DNA of 64,000 bases from Pantoea sp. Nvir. GTDB lineage: Bacteria; Pseudomonadota; Gammaproteobacteria; Enterobacterales; Enterobacteriaceae. Position numbers and translations under genes: made by a program. Under the pieces are notes generated by a model. The model had not been told where the DNA came from. It saw only the letters and a program-made list of their open reading frames with translations, and did not search any database. Positions 30,262 through 44,036 of the stretch are shown piece after piece. The stretch is taken from the NCBI RefSeq assembly GCF_009829915.1, contig NZ_SZZW01000006.1, positions 1 to 64,000 on the forward strand. The letters run 5' to 3'. Numbering within the stretch: position 1 is the first letter of the stretch; each line of letters starts with the position of its first letter.

Positions 30262-31430
30262 ATGCTAGGAGCATCGTCACTTTATGTTGCTGTTGATCTG
30301 AGTTCTAACAGCTTCTATATGTTGGTAGTACGCAAAATTTCTAGAAGAGTATCTAGACTGTCGCGCGTATTAAGCGCCAGGTACGTCTGGCTGCAGGATT
30401 AGATAACAATAACCATATCTCTGTTGATGCAGGATTAGATAACAATAACCATATCTCTGTTGATGCAGGATATTCCTTTCGAACAAATTCGGGTGGTCGC
30501 TACCGCCACGCGACGCCTTGCCGCTAACGCAAACGACTTTCTTTTTACAGCATAGCAAACCTTGGCTGCTGCTCCATTAATGTGATGAGCGGTACAGAAG
30601 AAGAACGTCTTATTTATCATGATTTTGCCCATATTACTAACGGCTCAGATAAGTACCTAGTAGTCGATATCGGCGGAGGTAGTACCGAGTTGGTGACCTG
30701 CGATATTCAATGCGGCAAGCTAGAAGAGTTAAAAATGGAAGGATTAACGCTGGAATGTGCACTATTTTTTTCCTAGCGGTCTCTCAATTCTTGTCGCTGT
30801 ATTTCAAAAAATTGGCATAGAAAACCTGACTTTGGCAGGTAGCGAGCTACATGAAGGACTGATATACAGCATGCTACATATCTCCAGTAGTTCAAGATAT
30901 TCGAGTCACACATTATAGAACGTACATCTTTTTTCCATCAATGTAGAACAGGCAAAATGTATGCTAACTGGCCAAAGGCTTCTCGCATCAAGTAAGCGCC
31001 GCATGGAAACTGGAGCAGCACTGTTGCGATTTACTACTGAGTGCCATCTCAATACATGAGATCGGTCTCAGCATCAATTTTTACCAAGCTCCGAAGCACG
31101 CTGCATATCTAGTTCGCCACCTCGATTTACCTGGTTTTACTCTCTGTCAGAAAAAGCTCCTGGCCTACTTGTTACAAAACCAAAGCGGCAGCATTGATTT
31201 ACTGCTAACGACACAGCAAACTGCCGTACCACCTCTCTTTTCTTGAACGTCTGTATCGTCTGCTGCGGCTGACGATTATTTTATCAATGCTCAGTCGCGA
31301 TAACGCCCTGATCGAGGCATGATTACAGGCTGAAAAAGATGCATTACGTCTAACCATACTGTTTAGATGGCTAAAAGTTCATCCCATGTACGCAGATAAA
31401 CTAGTTTTTTATCTAAAAAAGGATTTTCAG
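30262..31430 (+). pseudogene. gppA: Decayed gppA (guanosine pentaphosphatase/exopolyphosphatase)
   Basis: It starts with [23 protein letters not shown], matching the E. coli GppA N-terminus, then is interrupted by stops and a tandem duplication of 36 bp (30392-30470, two copies and a partial third). [13 protein letters not shown] and the active-site block [12 protein letters not shown]...[13 protein letters not shown] are still readable around 30500-30700, after which about 100 residues are deleted and the frame rejoins at [12 protein letters not shown]. Further pieces of the C-terminal domain run up to the end of the convergent rep gene, as in E. coli. The Ppx/GppA ATP-site motif is preserved but the gene is unreadable as a whole. 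Confidence 0.92.
30392..30470 (+). repeat. 36-bp tandem duplication inside the gppA remnant
   Basis: The unit beginning TGCAGGATTAGATAACAATA recurs exactly 36 bases downstream, and its first seven bases appear a third time 36 bases after that. As 36 is a multiple of three the duplication would keep frame, but the gene is broken elsewhere. It looks like replication slippage or unequal crossing-over in unselected DNA. Confidence 0.95.
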
Positions 31431-33448
31431 CCGCCTTTAGCTTTTTCTAACATCTCCTTCAATCTTGCGACCCGCATTTGCCCAGTTTTCATACTCTCAT
31501 TTGCGCTGATAACCTTGAGATCAGTTTCCCAGATTAAATCTTCCTGTGGTAGCTCTAGCAAAAAACGACTCGGTTTTATGCACACTAGTGTACCATACTG
31601 ACGTCGTTCGCGGCACAGTGTAAAAGTTAGCTCTTTCTTCGCACGCGTAATACCAACATAGGCTAGTCGACGTTCCTCTTCGACATTATTCTCAACAATA
31701 CTGTTACGATGGGGCAACAATCCTTCTTCTATGCCTACTAGATAGACGTAAGGAAATTCCAATCCTTTCGACGCGTGTAGTGTCATTAGCTGAACCTGAT
31801 CAAATTCCTCATTACTTTTATCACGTTCCATCATGTCACGTAGGGTAAAACGCGTCACCACCTGCGCTAACGTCATTGGCTTATCAAGATCGTTTCCTTC
31901 TAGCATCTCCTGCATCCACTGCAATAACGTATTTACATTTTTCATACGCATTTCAGCTGATTTCGGGCTGACAGAAGTCTCAGATAGCCAGCTTTCATAT
32001 TCGATGCCACGAATTAGAAAGTGTACCGCATTGATCGGTTCACGCTCAGCCATTTGCACAATCTCATGCAACCAATGAGTAAAACACTGTAGATGTTCCA
32101 GACCCCGACCATTCATGGCCTGCCCGATTCTCAAATCTAAACTAGCATTAAATAAGCTTTTATTGCATAGAGCACCCCACTCTCCTAGCTTTTGTAGAGT
32201 CGCAGAACCGATCTGGCGACGTGGTGTATTAACGATCCGAAGAAACGCGCTATTATCATCCGGGTTAATTAATACGCGTAGATAGGCCAAGACATCCTTA
32301 ATCTCCTGACGAGAGAAAAAAGAGCTTCCACCAGAAATGTGGTAGGGAATACAGTTTTGTATTAGTAGTCTTTCAAACGCTCGTGATTGATGGTTACTTC
32401 GATAAAGAATAGCGTAATCTTTATACTGAGTCTTATTGATGAAACGGTGAGTGATCAGCTCGCCTGTCACACGCTCTGCTTCATGATTCTCATGGTTGGC
32501 AGTTAGCACTTTCAATTTACTACCAAGACTTAACTCGGAAAAAAGTTTTTTTTCAAAAATATGTGGGTTATTAGCAATCAGTATATTCGCTGCTTTCAGG
32601 ATTCGTTGTGACGAACGGTAGTTCTGTTCTAGCTTCATTACTTCCAATGTTGGGAAATCCTCTTTCAACAGTACCAGATTTTGCGGACGTGCTCCACGCC
32701 AAGAGTAAATAGACTGGTCGTCATCGCCTACTACAGTGAACCTTCTTCCTCCCCCTACCAACAGTTTTATTAGCTCATACTGATTTGTATTTGTGTCCTG
32801 ATACTCATCTACTAAAAGATAGCGAATACGCTGCTGCCAGCGTTCTCGTACTTTCTGGTTCCGCTGTAGCAATAATGTTGGTAGCAAGATAAGGTCGTCG
32901 AAATCTAGCACATTACAAGACTTAAGATACTTATTATATAAGCTATAGCAGTGTACTAAAATATTGTCACGCTCGCTGCGCGCCTGCTCAGCGGCACGTA
33001 GCGGATCGATGAGATCGTTTTTCCAGTTGGAAATGGTAGTACTCAGCTGTTGTAACAATGTTTTGTCTTCTTTTAACCACGGTTGCGTTAAATCCTTCAG
33101 TAGTGCTAGCTGATCAGTATCATCAAATAACGAGAAACTCGATTGAATACCTAATGCTGCATACTCACGTCTGATGATTTCCAACCCTAGTGTATGAAAG
33201 GTAGAAATCATCAAGCCGCTTGCCTCTTGACGTCCAAGAGTCTGTGCTACACGTTCTTTCATCTCTCGCGAGGCTTTATTGGTAAAAGTTACCGCTGCAA
33301 TGTGACGCGCCTGATAACCACATTTACGGATTAAATAGGCAATCTTGTTTGTGATAACACGAGTTTTACCAGACCCAGCCCCGGCGAGCACTAAACATGG
33401 ACCTGTAACAAATTCAACCACGCATCGCTGGCTAAAGTTTAAAACCAT
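31427..33448 (-). CDS. rep: ATP-dependent DNA helicase Rep
   Basis: Superfamily 1A 3'-5' helicase that accompanies the replisome, clears proteins from DNA and restarts forks with PriC. Walker A AGAGSGKT is at residues 22-29, motif Ia FTNKASREM, motif [10 protein letters not shown], motif [16 protein letters not shown], motif [10 protein letters not shown], motif [13 protein letters not shown] and motif [14 protein letters not shown], all intact. Length 673 equals E. coli Rep. It is convergent with the gppA remnant and overlaps its last codons. UvrD, its paralogue, is dead in this genome; E. coli cannot lose both, so Rep is probably indispensable here. Confidence 0.98.
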   Translation of the reverse strand: MVLNFSQRCVVEFVTGPCLVLAGAGSGKTRVITNKIAYLIRKCGYQARHIAAVTFTNKASREMKERVAQTLGRQEASGLMISTFHTLGLEIIRREYAALGIQSSFSLFDDTDQLALLKDLTQPWLKEDKTLLQQLSTTISNWKNDLIDPLRAAEQARSERDNILVHCYSLYNKYLKSCNVLDFDDLILLPTLLLQRNQKVRERWQQRIRYLLVDEYQDTNTNQYELIKLLVGGGRRFTVVGDDDQSIYSWRGARPQNLVLLKEDFPTLEVMKLEQNYRSSQRILKAANILIANNPHIFEKKLFSELSLGSKLKVLTANHENHEAERVTGELITHRFINKTQYKDYAILYRSNHQSRAFERLLIQNCIPYHISGGSSFFSRQEIKDVLAYLRVLINPDDNSAFLRIVNTPRRQIGSATLQKLGEWGALCNKSLFNASLDLRIGQAMNGRGLEHLQCFTHWLHEIVQMAEREPINAVHFLIRGIEYESWLSETSVSPKSAEMRMKNVNTLLQWMQEMLEGNDLDKPMTLAQVVTRFTLRDMMERDKSNEEFDQVQLMTLHASKGLEFPYVYLVGIEEGLLPHRNSIVENNVEEERRLAYVGITRAKKELTFTLCRERRQYGTLVCIKPSRFLLELPQEDLIWETDLKVISANESMKTGQMRVARLKEMLEKAKGG

Positions 33449-34114
33449 AAAAAATCACTCAGTCGCATAATAAACAAAAGGAAGGATAAAATGCTGGGCG
33501 CTTATTCTACACAATCAAAACGCGTATTATTAGGTAAATTTCATTAGGATGCTAAATGTTATTTACCTTTGGTAGGTATCACGATAATATTTAGTTATAG
33601 ATATCAATATTACTTAACCGCAATCTATCATTTATTTTTTAGTAGCACTAAAGGAGAATTTAATTCTTCAGATAATTGATAACTTCACGTAATCGACATG
33701 AAGTTATCGTTGCCTATAGGAAGCGTAGCAGTGTGTGTTCACACTGAAGAATTCTTGCGTGCAAAATCTTTTAAAAAAATCCATGAAATACGTTATAATG
33801 CGAACATATATGATATATTTCATATTTGTGTTGGTTGGCTAAAATATGATGTGGAGTACATTATCCACATCCTGATTAGGAAATCACATCAGTTCAAAAA
33901 TTTATTTTTAAGCTAACATGATATCATTTAAGCCTTGTTATGGTAAATGAGCATCGAATTATGCCAGAAATACACTGTAAGTCTATGCCGAAAGCATAGA
34001 CGTGGGATGTTTTGTGAGTACCACATCGAGTCCTTATCTATATATGAGGAAAAATCGAGTATGGTTGATTTGGTGTGGGGTTACTGGACAACTTTACACT
34101 TTCTGAACAACTTA
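33449..34114. other. Non-coding spacer between rep and metF
   Basis: A join of two regions that are separate in E. coli (rep is followed there by ppiC and ilvC). It contains a perfect hairpin, GTCTATGC and GCATAGAC with a 5-base loop, at 33981-34001, downstream of metF on its strand and without a T-run. A 72-codon plus-strand frame at 33698 has no ribosome binding site or recognisable product and is probably chance. Confidence 0.5.
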
Positions 34115-35732
<1,618 letters not shown>

Positions 35733-36893
35733 TTAATCTCGGGATGCTGTGCGGAACGCATTATCTAGATCAGCTATTAAATCTTTATGATCTTCAATTC
35801 CTACTGAGATACGCAGTAAAGTTTCAGATATGCCTGCAGCTGCGCGTGCTTCCTCAGACATGCCTGCGTGCGTCATAGTTGCGGTATGGGAAATAAGGCT
35901 TTCAACGCCGCCTAATGACTCCGCCAGCGTAAAAAATTGCAAAGCCTTCAGGAAAGAGCGTAGTAACATTTCGTCTCCATTGAGCTCAAAACTTAGCATC
36001 GCGCCAAAACCGCGCTGTTGACGTGCCACATATTCGTGTCCGACATTTTCTGGAAGAGAGGGATGATACAATTTTTTCACCAGAGGCTGCTGCTGCAGAT
36101 ATTCCACAATAGCCAATGCATTGTACTGTGCCGTTGCCATGCGAGGCGCTAGAGTACGTAAGCCGCGCAATAGAAGATAACTATCGAAAGCCGCGCCGGT
36201 GACACCAATATTGTTCGCCCACCACATAAGTTCTTTTACTAGATCCGGGTCTTTGGCAATGACAGCACCTGCCACCACATCAGAATGACCATTAAGGTAT
36301 TTAGTACAGGAATGGATCACCAGATCAGCACCCAGCGCTAGGGGATTTTGTAGCACTGGACTCAAGAAGGTATTATCAACTACACTGACTGCACCTGCAT
36401 TACGAGCTGCATTGCAAATGACGGCAATATCTACCACGCGCAATAGCGGATTGCTTGGGCTTTCTAGCAATACTAACTTCGGATGTTCGGCTAGCGCTGC
36501 TTCCAACTCTACATAATTGCCTTGGTCCACGAATTTCACGCGCCATGCACCACGTTTATTCATACTTTCAAAAAGGCGATAACTCCCACCATAGCAATCA
36601 TGGGGAGCCACTAGAAGATCACCAGGTTTTAGAAATACCATTGTCACTAAATGGATTGCCGACATACCGGTATTAGTCAGTATAGCTCCCGCTCCACCTT
36701 CTAGTTCCGCTAGTACGCGCTGAACTGCATCGCGTGTTGGATTACTACGACGGGAGTAATCATGCATACGAGGTTGTTTGAAATCAAGGAAATTATAGGT
36801 GCTAGAAAGATAAATAGGCGGGACAACACAGCCATATTGTTCGTCATCGTTTAAACCGCTGTGAACTGCAATAGTTGCCTGTTTACGCGTCAT
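35733..36893 (-). CDS. metB: Cystathionine gamma-synthase MetB
   Basis: PLP enzyme joining O-succinylhomoserine and cysteine to cystathionine, the entry of sulfur into methionine. The PLP lysine is K198 in HSCTKYLNGHSDVVAG; the aspartate binding the pyridine nitrogen lies in VVDNTFLSP, and YSRRSNPTRDAV near 46-57 contributes the tyrosine/arginine phosphate-binding pair. Length 386 is identical to E. coli. It is divergent from metJ, with four tandem MetJ boxes in between, exactly the E. coli arrangement. CysE (52 kb) supports its cysteine supply. metA and metC are not in this window, so the pathway is only partly visible. Confidence 0.97.
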   Translation of the reverse strand: MTRKQATIAVHSGLNDDEQYGCVVPPIYLSSTYNFLDFKQPRMHDYSRRSNPTRDAVQRVLAELEGGAGAILTNTGMSAIHLVTMVFLKPGDLLVAPHDCYGGSYRLFESMNKRGAWRVKFVDQGNYVELEAALAEHPKLVLLESPSNPLLRVVDIAVICNAARNAGAVSVVDNTFLSPVLQNPLALGADLVIHSCTKYLNGHSDVVAGAVIAKDPDLVKELMWWANNIGVTGAAFDSYLLLRGLRTLAPRMATAQYNALAIVEYLQQQPLVKKLYHPSLPENVGHEYVARQQRGFGAMLSFELNGDEMLLRSFLKALQFFTLAESLGGVESLISHTATMTHAGMSEEARAAAGISETLLRISVGIEDHKDLIADLDNAFRTASRD

Positions 36894-36952
36894 GGTACTT
36901 ACTATTCCTGAAGAGAATAATGAAAGAGGAAACAGGATAACACTCTATAATT

Positions 36953-36984
36953 AGACGTCAACACATCTAGACATCCAAATGTCT
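36953..36984. promoter_or_regulatory. Tandem MetJ operator between metB and metJ
   Basis: Four consecutive 8-bp units: AGACGTCA (36953-36960), ACACATCT (36961-36968), AGACATCC (36969-36976) and AAATGTCT (36977-36984). The first matches the consensus AGACGTCT at seven of eight positions. The array lies about 60 bases upstream of metB and 190 bases upstream of metJ, so it can repress metB and possibly autoregulate metJ. Confidence 0.9.
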
Positions 36985-37077
36985 TTGCATATAGAGTGAA
37001 TATAGAGCTGTAACTACTAAAAATACCCTTTATTGCTTGCGTTTAGCTCCCTTATTTTTGTCTAGAATAAAAGAACT

Positions 37078-37146
37078 CCCCCCCCGCAAGAGTTAAGAGG
37101 TCAGGAACGCTAAAATAGAGCATAATCCAAGAATTCCCTCCCCCCC
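37078..37146 (+). repeat. Two poly-C tracts in the metJ leader
   Basis: A run of eight C (37078-37085) and a run of seven C (37140-37146, preceded by CCCT) lie within 100 bases upstream of the metJ start in A+T-rich sequence. Such homopolymers mutate easily in length. Whether they affect metJ expression is unknown; an assembly or sequencing artefact is possible. Confidence 0.6.
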
Positions 37147-37177
37147 ACGTTTAACTTTTATTGATGTAAGGTAACCC

Positions 37178-37495
37178 ATGGCCGAATGGAACGGCGAATA
37201 TATCAGCCCTTATGCTAAACACGGCAAGAAGAGTGAGCAAGTTAAAAAGATCACAGTTTCTATCCCGCTCAGTGTGCTGAAAATTTTAACCGACGAGCGT
37301 ACCCGTCGTCAGGTGAATAATCTACGGCATGCCACAAATAGTGAACTGTTGTGCGAAGCCTTTTTACATGCTTTTACCGGACAACCCCTACCGGACGACT
37401 TTGATCTACGTAAAGAGCGAAGCGATGAAATCCCGGAAGAAGCAAAAAATATTATGCGTGATAAAGGCATTGACCCCGATACTTGGGATTACTAA
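37178..37495 (+). CDS. metJ: Methionine repressor MetJ
   Basis: Ribbon-helix-helix repressor using S-adenosylmethionine as corepressor to shut the met regulon. The DNA-contacting beta-strand [15 protein letters not shown] (about residues 22-36) and the helix containing the [30 protein letters not shown] sequence family signature (split over about residues 42-70) are intact, and the length of 105 equals E. coli. The ATG is preceded by TAAGGTAA. It is followed by a strong terminator. Its targets in this window, metB, metF and metE, all keep tandem operators, showing selection on the whole circuit and not only on the repressor gene. Confidence 0.98.
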   Translation: MAEWNGEYISPYAKHGKKSEQVKKITVSIPLSVLKILTDERTRRQVNNLRHATNSELLCEAFLHAFTGQPLPDDFDLRKERSDEIPEEAKNIMRDKGIDPDTWDY

Positions 37496-37503
37496 ATTTA
37501 GTC

Positions 37504-37535
37504 AAGAAAAACCCAGCTACAACTGGGTTTTTCTT
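37504..37535. terminator. Bidirectional intrinsic terminator between metJ and rpmE
   Basis: A perfect 13-bp stem (AAGAAAAACCCAG with CTGGGTTTTTCTT) and a 6-base loop, with a T-tract on either side depending on the strand. It lies directly after metJ and 32 bases before the end of the convergent rpmE, so it can serve both genes. Confidence 0.9.
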
Positions 37536-37567
37536 ATAACTGCATCAACTAGGAATTTATATATAAT

Positions 37568-37783
37568 TTATTTTTTAGTGCTCTGAATGGCAAAACGCTT
37601 ATTAAAGCGTTCAACTCGACCCCCAGTGTCAATAACACGCTGCTTACCAGTATAAAAAGGATGACATTTGCCGCATACGTCTAGGTTTAGATCATGTGCT
37701 ATGGTAGAACGAGTATGGATCACGTTACCGCAAAAGCAGGTGATGGTCACAGTTTCATATTTCGGGTGAATACCTTTTTTCAT
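37568..37783 (-). CDS. rpmE: 50S ribosomal protein L31, zinc-binding (C+) form
   Basis: Component of the large-subunit central protuberance that bridges to the small subunit. The cysteines of the zinc site are present: C16 and C18 in TCFCGNV, C37 and C40 in [11 protein letters not shown]. The basic C-terminal end with [11 protein letters not shown] is typical. Length 71 equals E. coli (70). It is divergent from priA over about 230 bases and convergent with metJ, as in E. coli. Confidence 0.98.
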   Translation of the reverse strand: MKKGIHPKYETVTITCFCGNVIHTRSTIAHDLNLDVCGKCHPFYTGKQRVIDTGGRVERFNKRFAIQSTKK

Positions 37784-37872
37784 GGGGTAACCTCATAAAA
37801 GGCCGTGCCGTTCTCCATGCCAATTCGAAATTTGCACAGCACCACACGGTTGAACATTAGTCAAAGTTCTGA

Positions 37873-40221
<2,349 letters not shown>

Positions 40222-41191
40222 CTGTATAAGATATCTATCCGGTACTCACTAGTGATTAGACATCCCAGACGAATCAGTAATGCAAATTTGCCATATCTGA
40301 ATTAGGAGGGCATGATGCTACTATGGCTAGTAGATTTTTATAAAATCTCTTCATGATGAACACGTAACTGCTGTAAAAGGACGCCCTATTTAAAGTAAGT
40401 ATCTTGCTTCTACTTATTGAAGAATGTGTCGATCATTTGTTTTGAAGATATGAATCTATCATGTTAATAGGAACCATTGATCGGTAGAATTTTTAATTCA
40501 ACTTAAAGCGCTTCGACTACTCTACTTTTAGATAAGTAGCCGCACTTATCTTAAGTAAGATAGTGCCATAAATAAGCCAAGAAATAGCGAATATTTTTAT
40601 TATTTCAATACTTACTACCTAAGGCCGAATGCTGCTGTAGTACTTGTAACCTTTGCGTGTAGCGTGTGTTTTCTACCACATCATAAAAAAGACGATACGC
40701 TAGCAGTGATCACGGATTATGTAGTCATGGTATGCTACAGTCCTAAGAGCACTGAAAGAGTTCTCAAGAGCTAGAGAACCATTAATTGCTAATGCCTATA
40801 AAACCTTCAGCAAAAGGAGAGTTCATTAGTACGCTCTTCTCCAAAGATATACGTTCTCCAAAGATATACGTGCGCAGTGCAGTTAGTAGTTAAATAAAGT
40901 ACCTTGTAATCAAGAAATCTGAGTACAGTGAGAAAAACAGTTATAGATCCAAAAGTTCTACTAATCATAAGTCTAAGCAGACGCAGCAGCAATCTACTTT
41001 CATAAGAAATGATGAATGAAATATTTTTCAAGTCTTTCTAAGAAGAAAGAATGTGTTTTGGTCTATCATTTAAAGATACCTCATACTAATTAATTACTTT
41101 TTAAAAAATCACGGTAATGATGAATGATGCCAGCATTTTGAGGAAGTTGTGCGACAACAGCTATTTAACTATATTCCTCCGATCATCAGGG
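40222..41191. other. Non-coding spacer at the site of lost cytR and ftsN
   Basis: E. coli has cytR and ftsN between priA and hslV. Neither could be recognised on the plus strand: no LacI-type helix-turn-helix and no SPOR domain. A 17-bp unit (TTCTCCAAAGATATACG) is duplicated in tandem at 40837-40870. The remainder is A+T-rich without readable features. Confidence 0.6.
40837..40870 (+). repeat. 17-bp tandem duplication
   Basis: Two perfect adjacent copies of a 17-base unit in non-coding DNA. One of several short adjacent duplications in this window. Confidence 0.95.
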
Positions 41192-41219
41192 GTTGAAACC
41201 AGATAAACTCGCCCCATAT
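41192..41219 (+). promoter_or_regulatory. Sigma32-type heat-shock promoter of hslVU
   Basis: GTTGAAA (41192-41198) and CCCCATAT (41212-41219) are 13 bp apart, an excellent fit to the RpoH consensus (CTTGAAA, 11-16 bp, CCCCATNT). It lies about 65 bases upstream of hslV. E. coli hslVU is transcribed by sigma32 from an equivalent site. Confidence 0.85.
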
Positions 41220-41285
41220 ATGCTTACATAAAGCACCGTACCTTCCTACAAGACGCTTTATCTTAATTGTACAAGGGGTCTGCGC

Positions 41286-41816
41286 GTGACAACAATAGTA
41301 AGTGTCCGACGTAATGGACGAGTCGTTATCGGCGGTGATGGCCAAGCTACTCTTGGTAATACTGTAATGAAAAGCAATGCTAAGAAGGTGCGTCGTCTTG
41401 ACAATGATAAAGTGATTGCTGGTTTCGCTGGTGGTACTGCAGATTCCTTCACGTTATTTGAACTCTTCGAACGTAAATTGGAAATGTATCAGGGTCATCT
41501 GGTGAAAGCTGCTGTCGAATTGGCGAAAGATTGGCGTACAGATCGTATGTTACGCCGGCTTGAAACACTACTAGCCGTTGCAGATGAAAGTGCCTCACTT
41601 ATCATCAGTGGCAACGGCGACGTCATTCAGCCCGAAAATGATCTGATAGCTATTGGTTCCGGAGGCCCCTTTGCTCAGGCAGCGGCTAGGGCGCTGCTAG
41701 AAAATACTGAGCTAGGTGCTCGTGCGATCGTCTCAAAGTCACTAAACATCGCGGGTGACATTTGCATATACACTAACCACAATGTTAACTTCGAAGAACT
41801 TCCGTCCAGGGCGTAA
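41286..41816 (+). CDS. hslV: ATP-dependent protease peptidase subunit HslV
   Basis: Proteasome-like N-terminal threonine peptidase; double hexamer that degrades unfolded proteins with the HslU ATPase. The start is GTG, after which [24 protein letters not shown] gives the N-terminal catalytic Thr (T2 of the precursor), the conserved lysine and [20 protein letters not shown] and [11 protein letters not shown] are also intact. Length 176 equals E. coli. It forms an operon with hslU (9-base gap) behind a sigma32-type promoter. hslVU retention is common among small symbiont genomes with high chaperone dependence. Confidence 0.98.
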   Translation: MTTIVSVRRNGRVVIGGDGQATLGNTVMKSNAKKVRRLDNDKVIAGFAGGTADSFTLFELFERKLEMYQGHLVKAAVELAKDWRTDRMLRRLETLLAVADESASLIISGNGDVIQPENDLIAIGSGGPFAQAAARALLENTELGARAIVSKSLNIAGDICIYTNHNVNFEELPSRA

Positions 41817-41825
41817 GGATTAAAC

Positions 41826-43160
41826 ATGTCTAAGATGACTCCCCGCGAAATAGTCAACGAATTGAATCGCTTTATCATTGGCCAAGAGAGCGCAAAACGT
41901 GCGGTCGCTATTGCACTGCGTAACCGCTGGCGTCGTATGCAGCTCGATGAAGAACTGCGCTATGAGGTGACTCCTAAAAACATTCTTATGATTGGTCCAA
42001 CCGGAGTTGGTAAAACTGAAATTGCCCGGCGTTTAGCGAAGCTTGCTAACGCGCCCTTCATTAAGGTAGAAGCTACTAAATTCACTGAAGTCGGCTATGT
42101 AGGTAAAGAGGTAGACTCTATTATTCGTGATCTAACAGATACAGCCGTAAAAATGGTGCGCAGTCAAGCAATTGAAGAGAATAAGGACCGTGCTGAGGAA
42201 ATGACAGAAGAGCGCCTTTTAGATGTTCTGATCCCTCCAGCTAAAAATAACTGGGGCCAACTAGAACACAGCAGTGAGCCTTCTGCAGCACGTCAGTTAT
42301 TTCGTAAGAAGTTGCGCGAAGGACAGTTAGACGATAAAGAGATTGAAATAGATCTCACCGCTTCTCCAGTCGGGGTAGAGATCATGGCACCGCCAGGCAT
42401 GGAAGAGCTGACTAATCAACTTCAGTCAATATTTCAGAATTTAAGTGCCCAGAAGCAGAAGCCACGCAAGCTGAAAATTAAGGACGCAATGAAACTGCTA
42501 CTCGAAGAAGAAGCAACAAAGCTGGTAAATCCGAAAGAGCTAAAACAGCATGCGATAGAAGCAGTAGAGCAAAATGGCATCGTTTTTATTGATGAAATTG
42601 ATAAAATTTGTAAGCACTGTGGCCAGTCTTCCGGTCTAGACGTTTCGCGTGAAGGCGTACAGCGTGATCTGCTGCCGCTAGTGGAGGGATGTACCGTCTC
42701 CACCAAACATGGAATGGTGAAAACTGACCATATATTATTTATCGCCTCTGGAGCTTTCCAAGTTGCTAGCCCCTCGGATCTTATTCCTGAGCTACAAGGT
42801 CGTTTACCTATCCGTGTTGAATTACAAGCGCTTACTGTGAACGACTTTGAACGTATTCTCATCGAACCAAATGCTTCCATTACCGTACAGTATAAAGCGT
42901 TGGTGGGTACTGAGGGTGTTAATATTGATTTCACCAAAGACGGTATCCGTCGCATTGCAGAAGCAGCATGGCAGGTGAATAAGAGCACTGAAAATATTGG
43001 TGCACGTCGTCTACATACTGTGCTAGAGCGTCTGATGGAAGATATTTCCTATAATGCGAGTGACCTTCAAGGTGATTCAATCACCATTGATGCCGCCTAC
43101 GTCAGCAAGCATCTAGATGAGCTGGTGGCAGACGAAGATCTGAGTCGTTTTATTCTGTGA
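41826..43160 (+). CDS. hslU: ATP-dependent protease ATPase subunit HslU
   Basis: AAA+ unfoldase (ClpY) that recognises substrates and feeds them to HslV. Walker A GPTGVGKT is at residues 57-64, the pore-loop GYVGKEV about 90-96, the intermediate I-domain spans about 110-240, Walker [10 protein letters not shown] about 254-262, sensor and arginine finger in [13 protein letters not shown], and the C-terminal DLSRFIL peptide that docks into HslV is preserved. Length 444 equals E. coli (443). menA, which follows in E. coli before rraA, is missing. Confidence 0.98.
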   Translation: MSKMTPREIVNELNRFIIGQESAKRAVAIALRNRWRRMQLDEELRYEVTPKNILMIGPTGVGKTEIARRLAKLANAPFIKVEATKFTEVGYVGKEVDSIIRDLTDTAVKMVRSQAIEENKDRAEEMTEERLLDVLIPPAKNNWGQLEHSSEPSAARQLFRKKLREGQLDDKEIEIDLTASPVGVEIMAPPGMEELTNQLQSIFQNLSAQKQKPRKLKIKDAMKLLLEEEATKLVNPKELKQHAIEAVEQNGIVFIDEIDKICKHCGQSSGLDVSREGVQRDLLPLVEGCTVSTKHGMVKTDHILFIASGAFQVASPSDLIPELQGRLPIRVELQALTVNDFERILIEPNASITVQYKALVGTEGVNIDFTKDGIRRIAEAAWQVNKSTENIGARRLHTVLERLMEDISYNASDLQGDSITIDAAYVSKHLDELVADEDLSRFIL

Positions 43161-43301
43161 TAAGATTTTTTATGTGCTTATGAAAGGTGTTTTTTTATTT
43201 ATATGCTACATATGCAGCGCCTTCTTTCTTCTGATGATTTTGATGAGAACACGTTACTGACAGTATACTTGCTATTCCTGTGATAAACAGATAAAACTAA
43301 C

Positions 43302-43787
43302 ATGAAATATGATACTTCTGAACTCTGCGACATCTACTATGAAGAAGTGAACGTTGTCGAGCCGTTTTTTTTAAGCTTCGGCCACCGTATCTCATTTGGT
43401 GGGCAGATAACCACAGTTAAGTGCTTTGAAGATAATGGACTGCTTTACGATTTGCTTGAAGAAAATGGCCAAGGTCGCGTGCTGGTGGTGGACGGTGGTG
43501 GATCGATGCGACGTGCGTTAGTTGATGCAAATCTAGCTCGTTTAGCGGTGGAAAATGAGTGGGAAGGTCTAGTGATTTATGGCTCCGTACGTCAGGTAGA
43601 GGATCTAGAGGGACTAGAAATCGGTATTCAGGCAATTGCCGCTATTCCAGTAGGTGCAGCAGGTGCAGGAATAGGGGAGAGTAATGTGAGAGTCAACTTT
43701 GGCGGCGTTACTTTCTTCTCTGGAGATCATCTTTACGCCGATAATACCGGTATCATCCTTTCTGAAGATCCACTTAGTATCAAGTAA
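43302..43787 (+). CDS. rraA: Regulator of ribonuclease E activity A (RraA)
   Basis: Trimeric protein that binds RNase E and modulates degradosome-dependent mRNA turnover in E. coli; its fold resembles a methyltransferase and aldolase-like relatives exist. [20 protein letters not shown] at the start, [25 protein letters not shown]-type strand and [26 protein letters not shown] at the end are co-linear with E. coli; both have 161 residues. RhlB, the degradosome helicase that RraA also binds, is dead in this genome, so the value of RraA here is unclear. Followed by a hairpin terminator. Confidence 0.96.
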   Translation: MKYDTSELCDIYYEEVNVVEPFFLSFGHRISFGGQITTVKCFEDNGLLYDLLEENGQGRVLVVDGGGSMRRALVDANLARLAVENEWEGLVIYGSVRQVEDLEGLEIGIQAIAAIPVGAAGAGIGESNVRVNFGGVTFFSGDHLYADNTGIILSEDPLSIK

Positions 43788-43801
43788 TATCATCAAAAAT
43801 T

Positions 43802-43829
43802 AAAGCGGGAGAGCATATCCTCCCGCTTT
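43802..43829 (+). terminator. rraA terminator hairpin
   Basis: A perfect 10-bp G+C-rich stem (AAAGCGGGAG with CTCCCGCTTT) and 8-base loop 14 bases after the rraA stop. The trailing T-run is short, so it may be a weak or bidirectional terminator between rraA and the convergent zapB remnant. Confidence 0.75.
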
Positions 43830-43831
43830 CC

Positions 43832-44036
43832 ATATATGAGGATGATCATAACATTTTTTAGTATTAGAAAAAAGTACTGTTGTAGCAGCTGCTGATTATT
43901 TTGTAGCTATTGGTTCGTTTTTTTTGCAATTTTACTTTCATTATTTATTTCTTCACTTTCTATATGTAGAAAGGTGAGAGTATCAACTATCTGCTGTAGT
44001 TTAGCTGCCATTTTTTATAATACTTCAAATGATATT
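43832..44036 (-). pseudogene. zapB: Decayed zapB (cell division accessory protein)
   Basis: ZapB is a small coiled-coil protein of the Z-ring, convergent with rraA in E. coli as here. The minus strand reads SFEVL, stop, KMAAKLQQIVDTLTFLHIESEEINNESKIA, which lines up with E. coli [35 protein letters not shown]. The initiation codon is mutated, an in-frame TAA follows after five codons and another near codon 40. An internal ATG at 44009-44011 could at most give a 34-residue fragment. Surrounding DNA is A+T-rich. Non-functional. Confidence 0.8.

Noticed and set aside
33698-33916. 72-codon plus-strand frame between rep and metF
   Set aside because: No ribosome binding site, no family resemblance and A+T-driven composition; most likely chance.
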